Source: Baffinella frigidus
Lineage: Eukaryota; Cryptophyceae; Cryptomonadales; Baffinellaceae
NCBI GenBank assembly: GCA_026770585.1
Contig: MU646636.1
Location: forward strand, 193,069 to 235,329
Direction of reading: 5' to 3'
DNA: 42,261 bases
This document shows, piece after piece, positions 1 through 10,457 of this stretch (within the stretch, counting starts at the first letter, position 1; every line of letters starts with the position of its first letter). A model generated the notes under the pieces. That model was given only the letters and a program-made list of their open reading frames with translations, was not told where the DNA came from and did not search any database. A program made the translations under genes and the position numbers.

Positions 1-80
1 CCCCTGCCTGCCTCCCTCCCTTCCTCCCTCCCTCCCTCCCTCCCTCCCTCCCTCTCTCTCGCTCTCTCTCTCTCTCTCAG
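1..80. repeat. CCTC/CT low-complexity tract
   Basis: The window opens in a pyrimidine tract made of CCTC, then CT, units. No coding signal is seen. It may be the edge of an assembly contig. Confidence 0.8.
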
Positions 81-269
81 AGGTCTTGGGCACTGCACAC
101 GTTCACCCAGGGGCCGTGTGATTCCCCATGCGCGAGCAATCTTCTTTTCCGTTGTACTTGGTGATACATGACTCTGGGTAGGTGACTGACTAGAGCATCT
201 TCTGCTCTCATGTCGCCCCCCACAGGGGTGACAGGTGTACCTCGTACAGGGCTTACTCGAGGTCAGACC

Positions 270-640
270 ATTTTTAGGGGTGTGGTATGCGGACCTTAAA
301 TAATTAAGGTCCATAGAAACGGGTGTGCGCGGACCTTAGATTTTCAAGGTCCACAGAAAATGGGCATGTAAACGTTGAACGTGGACCTTAAATTCAGTAA
401 GGTCCGGGAGAAACATTCAACTTGCACCACTCGGAAACCCAGTTTTTCTTGACAAATGTTGACACTTCGTGGACCCGAAACTTCGCCAGCTCCATTCTCC
501 GGGGGGGTGAGCGATGTCGAGGTTATTTTTTCGCTGTATTAAGGTCCGCAAAACGGGTGTGTGCGGATCTTAAAAAAGAGGTCCGAAGAAAACAGGTGTG
601 GTGTGCGGATCTTAAATAATTAAGGACCACATCTCAGTCT
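270..640. repeat. array of GGACCTTA...TAAGGTCC hairpin units
   Basis: At least three close copies of a short palindrome (290-312, 331-352, 382-404) and two more diverged ones (about 537-590 and 603-625) are spaced about 40 to 100 bp apart. Each has an 8-bp stem GGACCTTA / TAAGGTCC around a 5-8 base loop. The linkers are similar too (variants of AGAAACGGGTGTGCGC). No gene is seen in 1-1299 apart from this array, a GA/GCGC microsatellite near 1040-1135, and a 24-bp tandem duplication (ATTCAAA-GCCATTCTTGCTTG) at about 1183-1227. Confidence 0.75.
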
Positions 641-1299
641 ACGGTGTGTGACCTCCTATTGTGTGACCTCATCTGCGAGTACATGTAAGCCCTGTAGGCC
701 TACTGTACATGTAGGACCCTAGGGCGGCACGTGTCCTTAACTTCGAGTAACCCCTGCACTGTCTCTGGGTCTCCTCCCTGAAGCAAGCCTGTGCCACACA
801 GCTTCGATGGGATTTTCAAAACAAAAACAGTGAATATTCCCTAGGCCCTACCATAGGCAATACCATAGGCATAGGAGGGTTCCTACGGATAGGGTAACGA
901 AAAGTCGGTGGATTGTTCACTAAAAATTGCCTGGCAGCCCGCTATGTGGTGGTGGGGCGCGTACATGGCGAACATGGCCGCTCTGGTTGTCACAAAGGTC
1001 TCTCTCTGTTAGCTTCATCCGAGTGTGTTTGTGTGAGAGAGACACAGAGACAGACAACCAGAAAGTCTGCTCGCGCAAGGGACAACGAGAGACAGTCATG
1101 TACAGAAAGCGCGCGCGCGCGAGCGAGCGAGCGAGAGATTGTTTACACTTGTACCATATCACACGTGGTGCCCACACTTCAATTCAAAAGCCATTCTTGC
1201 TTGAAATTCAAAGCCATTCTTGCTTGAGACCTCATGGGCCCCGCCATGTCAAAAATTCTAGAACGGCACAGCTCAGCAGCACCTCCTAGGCTTCAGAGC

Positions 1300-2028
1300 T
1301 TAGCACCCCCTCTCCTCAACCCGCAGCAGCATCTCCGGCGAGGGCCTCGGGCGCCGAATGTACGGCGTCTTGCGGTACACTCTCGGGCTCGGGCTCCCAC
1401 CCTGCCCCGAAGAAGCGTCCCGCAATGCTTCCTGCACCCAGCTGTTGGAGGACTCCGCCGTGGGCTTGCCAGACGCGTCGCGCGCTGTGTAGTCGCGCGA
1501 TGTGTACGTGGGGGGCGTGGCGTTTGGCGAGTCGTCCTCGAGCCAGCGGTGCATGTCGAGCCAGCGGTGCATGTCCTCCTCGGACGAGTTCGGGCTCCCC
1601 GCCTCACCGGCGTGGCGAGCGAGCTGGTTGAGCAGCTCGGTGTCAAGGCACTGGGAAGAGGACCCGCCACGCTCGCTCCTCTCGAGCACCGCTTTGCATT
1701 CTTCAATCGCTGCCAGACACTTGTCGATCGCCGCCTGGCTCTTTGGCGACCGCACCGGCGTCTTGTGGTACGCGCGCGGCTGGTCGGTAGTTGAGTCGTC
1801 AGAAGTGCTGAAGTCTGCGGAGTTTAGAAAGAAGACAAGGACACGCTCGGAAGCGCCATCATGTTGATGGTCTGGCGAGGGCGGTCGCATGCCGTCATGG
1901 CGTTCAAGAGAGCGGAGACGCGGGTTCGAGAGCGCGGACATAGAATCGTCGCTCATGTCCTCATCCGCGGACTTCTTCTGGGAGGAGGCGCCGCGGAGCG
2001 CGTTGAGCATCTTGTTCATGCTCTTCAT
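1300..2028 (-). CDS. hypothetical disordered protein, paralogue A
   Basis: Single-exon ORF of 242 codons; function not recognised. The start at 2028 (MKSMNKMLNALRGAS) is chosen over an in-frame ATG at 2199 because the neighbouring paralogue at 3658-4422 begins MESMMNQMIDALRSAS. Conserved blocks shared with that paralogue are an amphipathic helix at about residues 94-115 (SQAAIDKCLAAIEECKAVL), an RWL-acidic block near 150-165, ALRDAS, and the extreme C-terminus MLLRVEERGC ending in cysteine. The rest is Ser/Pro/Asp-rich and probably disordered. An 18-bp in-frame tandem duplication (about 1538-1573) doubles MHRWLD. No membrane segment or known catalytic motif is seen. A TIR element lies about 290 bp upstream. 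Confidence 0.7.
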   Translation of the reverse strand: MKSMNKMLNALRGASSQKKSADEDMSDDSMSALSNPRLRSLERHDGMRPPSPDHQHDGASERVLVFFLNSADFSTSDDSTTDQPRAYHKTPVRSPKSQAAIDKCLAAIEECKAVLERSERGGSSSQCLDTELLNQLARHAGEAGSPNSSEEDMHRWLDMHRWLEDDSPNATPPTYTSRDYTARDASGKPTAESSNSWVQEALRDASSGQGGSPSPRVYRKTPYIRRPRPSPEMLLRVEERGC

Positions 2029-2315
2029 GTCGTGGGAGCGGAAAGTACGGAGTAAAGGATACCGGCTTGGCGAAGAAAGAATTGAGGACAAAAGGGAAAA
2101 ATATGCCTCTTGTGGGGATCTCGGGATCTCGAGAACATGACAGACCTTTTTGACCTCGTGATACGTGTGGTAAAGATCACATGTTCGTATTTTCAGCACG
2201 GTGCGTTAGGTTCGTACATGATTACTGAGCGGGCCGCTTCGTCCTTCAAACATCCCGTTCCGGCCCTCAGGAAAAATGATGATGATAAAGGGAACAAATT
2301 CATCTTTTTAGAGAA

Positions 2316-2831
2316 CCGCGCCCGGGAGGGGGAATCCCTTAGAATCCAATGGCTCCAGCAGCTGCGCCGAAATACCGGCAGTCATCACGTCCTCTCGGAG
2401 ACAAGATGATGAGAACAGCCACGACATCTCACCGCTCGGAGATATAAAAGAATAGTTAAATAGTGTGCTGTTCACATCGACCTTCTCAGCTTGCATAAAT
2501 GGATTTCGAATGGATGGACTGTTTACCCCACAAAAGTTAGTTGTTGTGACTCTGTTTCTATTAATGGACGCAAAAGTGTTTTTGTGTTTTTTTTAACGCG
2601 TCTTCTTGGTCATTGCAACGACCTTTTTTTCGAACCCTAAAAATCATGTGCCCATATTCTCATAGACGGCTCCAAACATCAAGAGGAAACGACGCAATTC
2701 AGGACGTGAAGATCTCTAAAAGGATTGTATATCCGGCTTATAAATAGCCTGTACAAGTCCTAAATCTTTTTAGAGAAGCTTTTAAAGGCCCTGGCCTTTA
2801 AAAGCTTAGGGACTTCCCCCCCCGGGCGCGG
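2316..2831. mobile_element. TIR element, family 1, copy 1 (516 bp)
   Basis: The ends are inverted repeats: left CCGCGCCCGGGAGGGGGAA, right the near-complement ending CCCCCGGGCGCGG. A second copy with the same order of internal blocks is at 14641-15207. Blocks shared by the two include AGACGGCTCCA, CATCAAGAGGAAACGACGC and AATTCAGGACGTGAAGAT. It carries no ORF of note. This copy has a 15-bp perfect stem with a 2-base loop at 2776-2807 (AAGCTTTTAAAGGCC); copy 2 retains only the right arm. I see no clear target-site duplication. Both copies lie 5' of minus-strand genes, so a regulatory effect is possible but unproven. Confidence 0.65.
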
Positions 2832-3657
2832 AGGATGCGTGACCGTCCGACGGCGTCCGTCGCAAAGGTGGGGCGGCTGTCTCCGGGTGATTTATTGGAC
2901 ATTTATTGAGAAAAATACCGTTATGGGCCCCTGTGTACTTCGTAGTACCGTATCCTTATGAGTTAGGAACCCTTGAGTGCCACATTTCAGGTATCAGTAG
3001 TAAACATGTTCCTGTGCAAAACGTTCGATTGGGCCCCCTCCACTTTTGGGGGAAATCGATTTGTTTCAAGGGTACGAATTCATACCGGTAGTCTCGGTAC
3101 GAGCACGTATGATGACTTTTGGCGAGGTCCCCAAATGGTTGTAAACCTCATCCTTGTCGGTTGCAACCCAGGCAAGGGGTATTTTTAGCCCTTGATCAAG
3201 GGTCTAGAATTACATCCTCTTGTCCCACTCGCCCTCACGGCGAGACCAATTCCTCGATTCTGAGATCTCGGATTCACCTTGCCATCCAGGCGTATACGCC
3301 TGGATGACAAAAACGTTTTAATTCAAAAGTCCTGTACCAGGGCCCGGACGTGATCAGGTGTCGGACCCGTGTCCTGATCCGTGACCAGGACCAAACGACT
3401 ATTTGTTTTTCGCACGACTCTTTTCTTGAGTTTACTACACGCGACAAGGAGGACGACACCGGTCATGTGATCCCAGTCGCGAGTAGTAAACTATTTTTTT
3501 ACATATTTTGGACGTGACACCCCGGTATACAATGTTTTAAAGCCCTAAATGTGCCTGGATCACACGTCTCGAAATCAGGCATTTGGTCTCGCTGTGAGGG
3601 CTGGTGGTCTGAATCCTCTCGGAGTGGTTCTAAAGGTCGCTCTCCACAAGTAACAAC
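2832..3657. other. intergenic spacer with perfect 22-bp palindrome
   Basis: Spacer between the divergent paralogues. It contains a perfect palindrome ATCCAGGCGTA/TACGCCTGGAT at 3284-3305 and a nearby GATCAGG...CCTGATC inverted pair (about 3352-3380). No convincing exon is seen, and no clear TATA box precedes the gene at 3658. Confidence 0.5.
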
Positions 3658-4422
3658 ATGGAGAGCATGATGAACCAGATGATCGACGCTCTCCGCAGCG
3701 CCTCCACAGAGACGGAGTTTGCGGAGGAGGCCATGATGATCGATCGTCGGAACTCCCGGCGGGCGTCAGCCTCCAATCTCGCAAGCTACAGCACCACCCC
3801 TACCGCACGCCCCAAGTCCATGACGGCATGCGACCTCCCTCGAGAGGTGGCCAGCTCGGGCAGCTTCAACCCAGCGACGATGGCGCTTCCGACCGTGTCC
3901 TTGCCTTTCTTGGCGCCGCGCATGAGGTCTCCTAGGAGCCAGGCCGCTATCGAGAAGTGCATAGCGGCGATCGCAGAATGCAGAGCGGTGCTCGCGGAGA
4001 GGAAAGAGGATGAGTCCTCGGACGCATGCCATGACGACGACTTGCTCGAGAAGATCGCGCTTCGCGCCGGCCAGGCGCAGCGTGGGCGCCATCTATCGAC
4101 GGGGAGGGCCGAGTTCAACAAGTCACTTCCGTCCAAGGATATGACAAGGTGGCTCGACGACACGCCCGGGGAGCCCCCCGCCGTGGCGTCGCTTCCACTC
4201 GCGTCCCGCAGCTTGAAGACGGGGACCTCGAGCACCGCCGCCCCCCCGAGCCCCGAGAGCGTGGTGGTGAAAAAAGCTTTGCGGGACGCTTCTTGGGAAA
4301 ACGCTGCCTGGGAGTTCCAGACTGGCAAGCCGCGCGAGTTCCGCAAGAAAACGTTCTTGGGTTCTCTTTGGCCGAAACCCTCGGCAAAGATGCTGATGGA
4401 GGTTGAGGCTCGGGGGTGCTGA
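3658..4422 (+). CDS. hypothetical disordered protein, paralogue B
   Basis: Single-exon ORF of 254 aa, divergent from and homologous to the minus-strand gene at 1300-2028. Shared features are the N-terminus MESMMNQMIDALRSAS, the helix SQAAIEKCIAAIAECRAVL at about residues 93-112, the block DMTRWLDD (near 160), KKALRDAS, and the C-terminus MLMEVEARGC. It also has a basic RRNSRRAS stretch near residue 31 that resembles a basophilic kinase site (inference). Codon-level conservation of separate blocks in the two copies argues that both are or were translated. Function unknown. Confidence 0.75.
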   Translation: MESMMNQMIDALRSASTETEFAEEAMMIDRRNSRRASASNLASYSTTPTARPKSMTACDLPREVASSGSFNPATMALPTVSLPFLAPRMRSPRSQAAIEKCIAAIAECRAVLAERKEDESSDACHDDDLLEKIALRAGQAQRGRHLSTGRAEFNKSLPSKDMTRWLDDTPGEPPAVASLPLASRSLKTGTSSTAAPPSPESVVVKKALRDASWENAAWEFQTGKPREFRKKTFLGSLWPKPSAKMLMEVEARGC

Positions 4423-4492
4423 GCTGTGGCGTACTAGAAGAGCAGTGTGGCGTATGTCTTCGCTGTAGCCTCGGTGGGGGGGATGGCGTGTT

Positions 4493-4508
4493 GGTAGTAA
4501 TAAAGGTC
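4493..4508 (+). terminator. probable polyadenylation signal
   Basis: GTAGTAATAAAGGTCT lies about 70 nt past the stop of the 3658-4422 gene. The same 16-base word recurs near 31975, just beyond the end of the coiled-coil gene, preceded in both places by GCCTCGGTGGGGG. This suggests an AATAAA-type 3' end signal and a shared 3' UTR fragment. Confidence 0.5.
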
Positions 4509-4636
4509 TCTCCACGTGACCTGTCCGAGTGTACAAACATAGCCTGCGTGGGGGGGGGTGCACTACACGGTGGGCTTCGTAGATCGAACCATTTGTCTGC
4601 GTGGTACTAGCCAATAATTGCTCGGTACAATAGTGT

Positions 4637-4866
4637 GGCCGGCGAGAACCCATATCAACCAGTCCCAACCAGTATCATGAATACCAGTTTTTTGGTCAAC
4701 AACTGGACTGGCTTGGGGTGGTGGCTGCACCTTTATTTTCAGTTTTGGGGGAGTATGCTGGATGCAGGTTCAAAACTGTAGGATCTAGCGCGGCCGACGA
4801 GAACCCATCAACCAGTCTCATAACTACCAGTTTCTTTTTGAAATCGAAACTGGCTGGGGGGTGGGG
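4637..4866. repeat. imperfect ~100-bp tandem duplication
   Basis: The block GGCCGGCGAGAACCCAT...AACCAGT...ACTGGCTTGGGG (4637-4725) is repeated in diverged form at 4789-4866 as GGCCGACGAGAACCCAT...AACCAGT...ACTGGCTGGGG. Confidence 0.6.
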
Positions 4867-4995
4867 TACCAGTTGGAGTACCAGTGTTGGGGGTACCACT
4901 TTGTTTACCAGTTTTTTTTGTGGTATTCAGGATAAAGGATCAACCCTCAGGATTTATAAAGGTTCCAAGCTTCTCTGGGAGAAACAGTAGAAACC

Positions 4996-5127
4996 ATGAG
5001 GCAGCAATACGAACGGGAAAATGTGGCTGGTGTCCTGAAGCTAAGGAGCGCAGAAGAAGCGGTTGGCCTGCGGTTCTCGATTGACCAAGGTTTTATCAAG
5101 GACCGCATGCCAATCTTCGGCCTGTGA
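4996..5127 (+). CDS. small ORF or exon, 43 codons
   Basis: A protein-like stretch begins MRQQYERENVAGVLKL and ends MPIFGL followed by TGA. Its balanced amino-acid composition (Glu, Leu, Arg, Ile, Asp) differs from the repeat-derived ORFs around it. A TATA-like TTTATAAAG lies at about 4951-4960, 40 bases upstream. An acceptor-like AACAGTAG just before the ATG means it could instead be an internal or last exon. Product not recognised. Confidence 0.4.
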   Translation: MRQQYERENVAGVLKLRSAEEAVGLRFSIDQGFIKDRMPIFGL

Positions 5128-5371
5128 CCTTGAATTGTGCTCACACTGCGAGTACAGGCAGAAAGAAAGACATTCCTTCAAAACCTTTGGGATTGATTCA
5201 ATCCCGTCATAGCCTGACACATGGTCTTTCCGTAGAATAACTTAGACACAAACCGTCTAGGGGGTGATTTCAAGGTATGTGAGTGAGACCAAAAGGTTCG
5301 CGCGCACATACCGCACCACGCCCTCTTCTTCCGAGAAATCTCCCCTGTAGCCACGATGCCATACAATGGGG

Positions 5372-6576
5372 ATGCAACCCTGAACCCTAAACCCTAATCA
5401 AACCCCAAACCCTAAACCCCAAACCCTAAACCCTGAACCTTAAACCCTAAATCCTAAACCCTACACCCTCAACCCTGAACCCTGAACCCTGAACCCTGAA
5501 CCCTAAACCCTGAATCCTGAACCCTGAACCCTGAACCCTGAACCCTGAACCCTGAACCCTGAACCCTGAACTCAAAACCCTAAACCCTGAACCCTGAACC
5601 CTAAACCCTAATCCCTAAACTTTGGGTTTCCTGTACATTCAGGGCTCATAACCTTTGGGTTTCCTGTACATTCATTCACACTCACACACAAGAGCACCAG
5701 GAAGGAAGCGCTGCGGCTCTAACCTTTGGGTTTCTTGAAGAGCCGCCAGAACACGGCCTTTCTACAGAACAAGTTCCGGTGTCCGCCTATGTTGGTGGCT
5801 CGAAGAACCTAAAGGACCTAAAGGACAGTCACGAAATAGATTCGTATATGACTGTCGTTTATGACTCTACAGTACCAGTGTACTCTCGATGTATACGTAT
5901 ATTTACGTATGTAGTGCCATGGCAGCTATGCCACATGGCAAAGCTCCTGCCATCACTACCCACATAACCCCTGAACCCTAAACCCTGAACCCTGAAACCT
6001 GAACACCCTAAACCTTGAAAAATAAACCCTTAACCCCGAACCCTCAATCCTTAACCCAAACAGTAAACCCTGAACCCTAAACCCTAAACCCTGAACCCTG
6101 AACACTAAAATCTCAACCCTAGACCTCAAACCCCACACCCCAAACCCTGAACCCTAAACCCTCAACCCAAAACCCTTGATCCTAAACCCTAAACCCTACA
6201 CCCTAAACCCTCAATCTGAAACCATAAAACCTGTGCCCTGAACCCTGAACCCTAGACCCTGAACCCTGAATCCCAAACCCTAAACCCTGACCCCTGAACC
6301 CTGAACCTTAACCTCCATACCCTAAACCCCAAACCCCAAACCTTGAACCCTGCACTCTTGACCCTAAACCCTAAACCCTGCACTCTTAACCCTAAACCCT
6401 AAACCCTAAACCCTAACACTAAACCCTAAACCTTAAACCTTAACCTTTAATCCTAAACCCTACAACCTTAACCCCTCAACCCCAAGCCCTAAACCCTAAA
6501 CCCTAAACCCTCAACCCTAAACCCTAAACCCTAAACCCTACACCCAATGTGCTGAACCCGAAACCCGAAACCCTAG
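5372..6576 (+). repeat. C-rich telomere-like array (CCCTAAA/CCCTGAA)
   Basis: Degenerate heptamers, mainly CCCTAAA and CCCTGAA, run from 5372 to 5620 and 5960 to 6576. They are interrupted by about 340 bp of mixed sequence with a short direct repeat (ACCTTTGGGTTTCCTGTACATTCA near 5650-5675). In the genes further right, C-rich orientation marks the sense strand of introns, so this array may be intronic to an unresolved plus-strand gene. Confidence 0.8.
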
Positions 6577-6650
6577 GTTCGGATATGGGGAGAACTGTTC
6601 CGCCTTCTGTCCGGTTCAGATGCAGTGGAACCTTGCTCTGAGGGGGCGCA
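6577..6650 (+). CDS. possible orphan exon
   Basis: An acceptor-like AACCCTAG at the end of the C-rich array is followed by an open frame reading VRIWGELFRLLSGSDAVEP. Composition is protein-like, but no partner exon was connected and the donor is not defined. Confidence 0.25.
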
Positions 6651-6777
6651 CCCTCCTAGGTCCCTACAGTCGCCCACTACCTAGTGCCCTACGGTGCTTC
6701 GAGGGGGGTGGGGTGGCTCCTTATGAGTGAGGTACATACAGGGGTCACTCGAAGTTAGTGACACGCAGTTTCCTCAC

Positions 6778-6911
6778 AGTTGGCTAATCCCTGGCCACTT
6801 GTGGCGAAGAAGTGGACCGCGCTAAGTGGACCACTCTCACACACCCCGACCTATGAAAGTGGACCACCTGATATCTACTCAGTGATTTAAGTATCCAGGG
6901 ATTAGCCAACT
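6778..6911. mobile_element. 134-bp MITE-like element with perfect 17-bp TIRs
   Basis: AGTTGGCTAATCCCTGG (6778-6794) is matched by its exact reverse complement (6895-6911). The interior carries three AAGTGGACC repeats. No ORF and no obvious target-site duplication. Confidence 0.6.
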
Positions 6912-7146
6912 AGGAGTGCCGGTTCACTTTAATAAAGCGGGCTTCCTGTCCCCTGACCCTTGAGAGACCCAGTCTGCATACGTATGAGTATTGCCGTGGT
7001 CGGAGCTCCCAATCCCACCCTCCTACCTGCACTACCCACAACCCTACAGAACAGAGGTACTTCGCTACTGTAGGGTCCTCGAAGGTGTACAGAAAGGGCG
7101 TGTTGTTTTGAGCCCTGGGTGCGCGAGGGCGGGCAGGGGCGGTACC

Positions 7147-7265
7147 GCGGTGGAATCTGAGAGAATGCATTAATTAATGCCTTTCTGCCAATGAAAATTG
7201 CTACACCATTGGATCATACTAATAATAGTAAAACAAAATTGAAGAGCATTTTGTTGGCAGGAAAT
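7147..7265. mobile_element. AT-rich inverted-repeat element, family D copy
   Basis: Matches the reverse complement of about 17370-17500: GAATCTGAGAGAATG, AATTAATGCCTTTCTG, and CATACTAATAATAGTAAAAC all have counterparts there. The outer parts (TTCTGCCAATGAAAATTGC and TTTGTTGGCAGGAA) form inverted repeats. Confidence 0.55.
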
Positions 7266-7439
7266 TTTGAAGAGGAGCGGGCGGGGTGTTGCCACCACTT
7301 ATGTCGTCAAAAATGATTCACTCTCAGTGAATAGTGAGGCGGGACTCATCAAGGGGACAGATGGTAACCATGTTGCGACCCAAATATACGCTGGTTTCCT
7401 CTCATGGTGTATATCCACCAGTGTACGCTTCCCTTGGGG

Positions 7440-7759
7440 GTTTGGGTTTCGGGTTTAGGGTTGAGAGTTTATGATTAGGGTTGAGTGTTTATGATTGAGG
7501 GTTTAGAGTTGAGGGTTCATGGTCAACGGGTTACGGTTTAGAGTTGAGGATTTACGATTTGGGGTTTAGGGCGTGGAGTGTAGGGTGTGGTGTTTAGGGT
7601 TAAGGGTTTAGAGTTAAGGATTGAGGGTTTGGGGTTAGGGTTGAGGATTTCGGGTTGAGGGTTTAGGGTTTAGGGTTCAGGGTTTACAGATAAGGGTTTC
7701 ATGTTTGGGGTTTGGGGTTTCAGGTTTAGGGTTTGGGTTTAGGGTTTAGGGTTTAGGGT

Positions 7760-7833
<74 letters not shown>

Positions 7834-9270
7834 GATTGAGGGTTAGGGGTTTAGGGTTTAGGTTTTAGGGTTCAGGGTTTAGGGTTTAGAGCCGGTTTTT
7901 TGAGCGGCCTGATCCAAATGACCTGTACACACGGTCATCTCAAGCCTGATTTTTTTGAATTTAGTTTTCAGGTTCCAGGCGGGGGTGAGGGGGGGGGGGA
8001 GTCAGTTGAGCTGCGGGGAGTGGAGGGGCGCAATGTGGGCTGAAAAAAAATGGGCCAAAAAAAATTGGAAAAAAAATGTAAAGCAAAAAGACTTAAAATT
8101 GTAGGGGCTGTTACAATTCTAATTCTTTTTTTCAAAACCGTTTCCGGCCAGTCAGAATTTTGGGCCTACGGGAAATCCTAAGGATCCCCGGCCAGAATTT
8201 TTGAGATGACCGTTGATCAGATCAGCCAGCTCAAAAACCGACTTTACGGTTTAGGGTTTAGGGTTTGGGGTTTAGGGTTTAGGGTTTAGGGTTTAGGGTT
8301 TAGGGTTTGGGGTGTAGGGTTTAGGGTTTAGGGTTTGGGGTTCAGGTTTTGAAATGAGGGTTTAGGGTTCAGGGTGTAAGGTTTGGAGTTTGAGGTTTAG
8401 GGTTTGGGGTTGGGGGTTTAGCCTTTGTGGGTGGTGCGGGTCGGAGGGTAGGATGGGGAACTTAGGATTGAGGTTTTAGGGTTTGGGGTTTAGGGGTTTG
8501 GGTTAAGGGTTTGGGATTAGGGTTCAGAGTTTGGCGTTTGTTTTTTGAACCCTTCACGTTTAGACTTAAGGGTTGGGTTTGGAATTTAGGGGTTAGGGGA
8601 TAGGGTTGAGTGTTCAGGGTTCAGTGTTCAGGGTTTAGGGTTTAGAGTTTAGGGTTCAGGGTTCAGGGTTCAGGGTTTAGGAAATAGGCTTTAGGGTTCA
8701 GGGTCGAGGGTTGAGAATTTAGGGTGTTGGGATGAGGGTTGAGGGTTTAGGGTTTAGGGTTTAGGGTTCAGGGTTTTGGGTTTGTGGTTTAGGCTTTAGT
8801 GTTTAGTGTTTAGGGTTGAGGGTTGAGGACCTGGGGTTTAGGGTTAAGGGTTTAGGGTTTGGGGTTTAGGGTTTAGGGTTTAGGGTTTAGGGTTTAGGGT
8901 TTAGGGTTTAGGGTTTAGGGTTTAGGGTTTAGGGTTTAGGGTTTAGGGTTTAGTGTTTAGTGTTTAGGGTTTTGGGTTTCGGGTTTCGGGTTTCGGGTTT
9001 TGGGTTTAGGGTTCAGTTTTCAGGGTTTCGGGTTAGGGTTCAGGTTTTAGGGTTTAGGGTTCAGTGTTCAGTGTTCTGGGTTGAGGGTTCAGGTTTTAGG
9101 GTTGAGGGTTTAAGGTTGTGGGTTGAGTGTTCAGAGTCGAGGTTTGAGGGTTGAGGGTTGAGTGTTCAGGGTTGAGGGTTGAGAGTCAAAGGTTTAGGGT
9201 TGAGGGTTGAGGGTTGAGGTTCGAGGGTTGTGTGTTCAGAGTTGAGGGTTCAGGGTGTAGTGTTAACTGC
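7440..9270 (-). repeat. G-rich telomere-like array (TTTAGGG variants)
   Basis: Long array of TTTAGGG, TTCAGGG, TTGAGGG and TTTCGGG. A homogeneous TTGAGGG run is at about 7755-7835 and a perfect TTTAGGG run of about 12 units is near 8873-8950. It is broken only by a TIR element at 7888-8245. Together with 5372-6576 it faces outward from the unique 0.9 kb in between. No exon was recognised here. Confidence 0.85.
7888..8245. mobile_element. 358-bp TIR element inside telomere-like array
   Basis: The left arm AGAGCCGGTTTTTTGAGCG...CTGATC is inverted at the right as GATCAGCC..CTCAAAAACCGACTTT, with one indel. A second inverted pair (AATGACC...GGTCAT) is internal. It splits an otherwise continuous TTTAGGG array, consistent with insertion. 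Confidence 0.6.
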
Positions 9271-9465
9271 ATCGAACCACGCGCATCCAGAGCGGTATCT
9301 CAAATACCAGCCCCAGCCCCTTTTCAAACCCTTAACACCAAACCCTGACCCTTGAACCCTGCACCTCAAGGCACGACAGAAATCAGGTCGGTGTGTTGAG
9401 GAACGGGGTGAGTATGCTGAGGTTCACGGTGTTTGGGGTGAGCCTGTGTGCACGTGTGTGCTCGA

Positions 9466-9716
9466 GAGAGAGAGAGCGCGAGAGAGAGAGTGAGAGAGAC
9501 AGAGAGCAGGGTTTATGTACTCCGGAAACCGTCTTTATTAATCTCGAGCCTTAAGTCGAGTGATACAAAAATCTATGAGCCTTAACAAGTGGTTACCTTG
9601 CGACACTTTCCTGGAGCCATTTTGGTTGCACAGTTTACAAATTCGGGCTTCAAAAGTGATAGCCGCAACACGCCCGCCATGTATTCACCTCCCAACAAAC
9701 TATCTGAGCTGGTCAT

Positions 9717-9766
<50 letters not shown>

Positions 9767-9780
9767 CGCGAGAGAGTTGA
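9466..9780. repeat. GA microsatellites flanking unique sequence
   Basis: GAGA runs at about 9466-9505 and 9717-9775. The sequence in between (AAACCGTCTTTATTAATC...) has no convincing exon. Confidence 0.8.
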
Positions 9781-9860
9781 TTTTCGTACGAAGCGAAACA
9801 GCGTCGTGCTCGGATTGTTAGATATTTGGAGTTCTGAGCTATCGAGGGAGGGCCCATGGT

Positions 9861-9903
9861 GTGATTGGGACACGCCTTTTCCGTATGGGCGTGCCCCAAT
9901 CAC
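9861..9903. repeat. hairpin, 16-bp stem with one mismatch
   Basis: GTGATTGGGACACGCC and GGCGTGCCCCAATCAC flank an 11-base loop. Function unknown. The rest of 9781-10390 holds inverted-repeat fragments such as GAGCGAGGTACC and GTTCAGTCAACCCT but no gene. Confidence 0.6.
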
Positions 9904-10457
9904 AGGGATATCTGCTTTACAAGAATTCATAATTTAACAACCCGCACCGGATTTGGGGTAAGTGTGTACTTAATTCAAAGGTTCACCAAATCTTGCGTTC
10001 AGTCAACCCTCAGGCACTAATTTAAGAACACAGACACTGATTGAGGCTCGACCAAGGGTGTTCGTATAGCCCGGACATCCCATAAAACGACCCAGGCTAA
10101 GCCAGGGGTGGAAGTTTTGTTGTGAGCGAGGTACCGGTGTGCGCTAGGGTCCTAGGGGGGGACGCTGTCCACACAGCGGACCACAAAGAGATTTCTTGAA
10201 CGTACAGACACAGATTGATTCCTACGGATAAGGTAACGGAAAGGTGTGTCTTACGAGAGAACCCGGGAGGGGGGGTTCCCCCAGAAGCCTACGGTAGGTG
10301 GTATCTCTAGGGCCCTCCTAGGGTGGTCCTGGAAGGTGGGGGCATGGTGTTATATTCGAGGTACCCCTATGGCTACCTGGTTCGCCTGAGTTTGCCCTAA
10401 ACCCTAGGCCCTCAACCCTCAACACTAAGCCCTAACCACTGAACCCAAACCCTAAAG

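Noticed and set aside
1293-1794. Overlapping ORFs on both strands at 1.3-1.8 kb
   Set aside because: Shadows of the paralogue A gene in GC-rich DNA; only the minus-strand frame matches its paralogue.
5372-6576. Telomere fusion site
   Set aside because: A head-to-head fusion would read TTTAGGG then CCCTAAA. Here the order is the opposite.
8960-9154. ORF of GFRV repeats
   Set aside because: Translation of TTTAGGG/TTTCGGG repeats; no codon structure independent of the heptamer.
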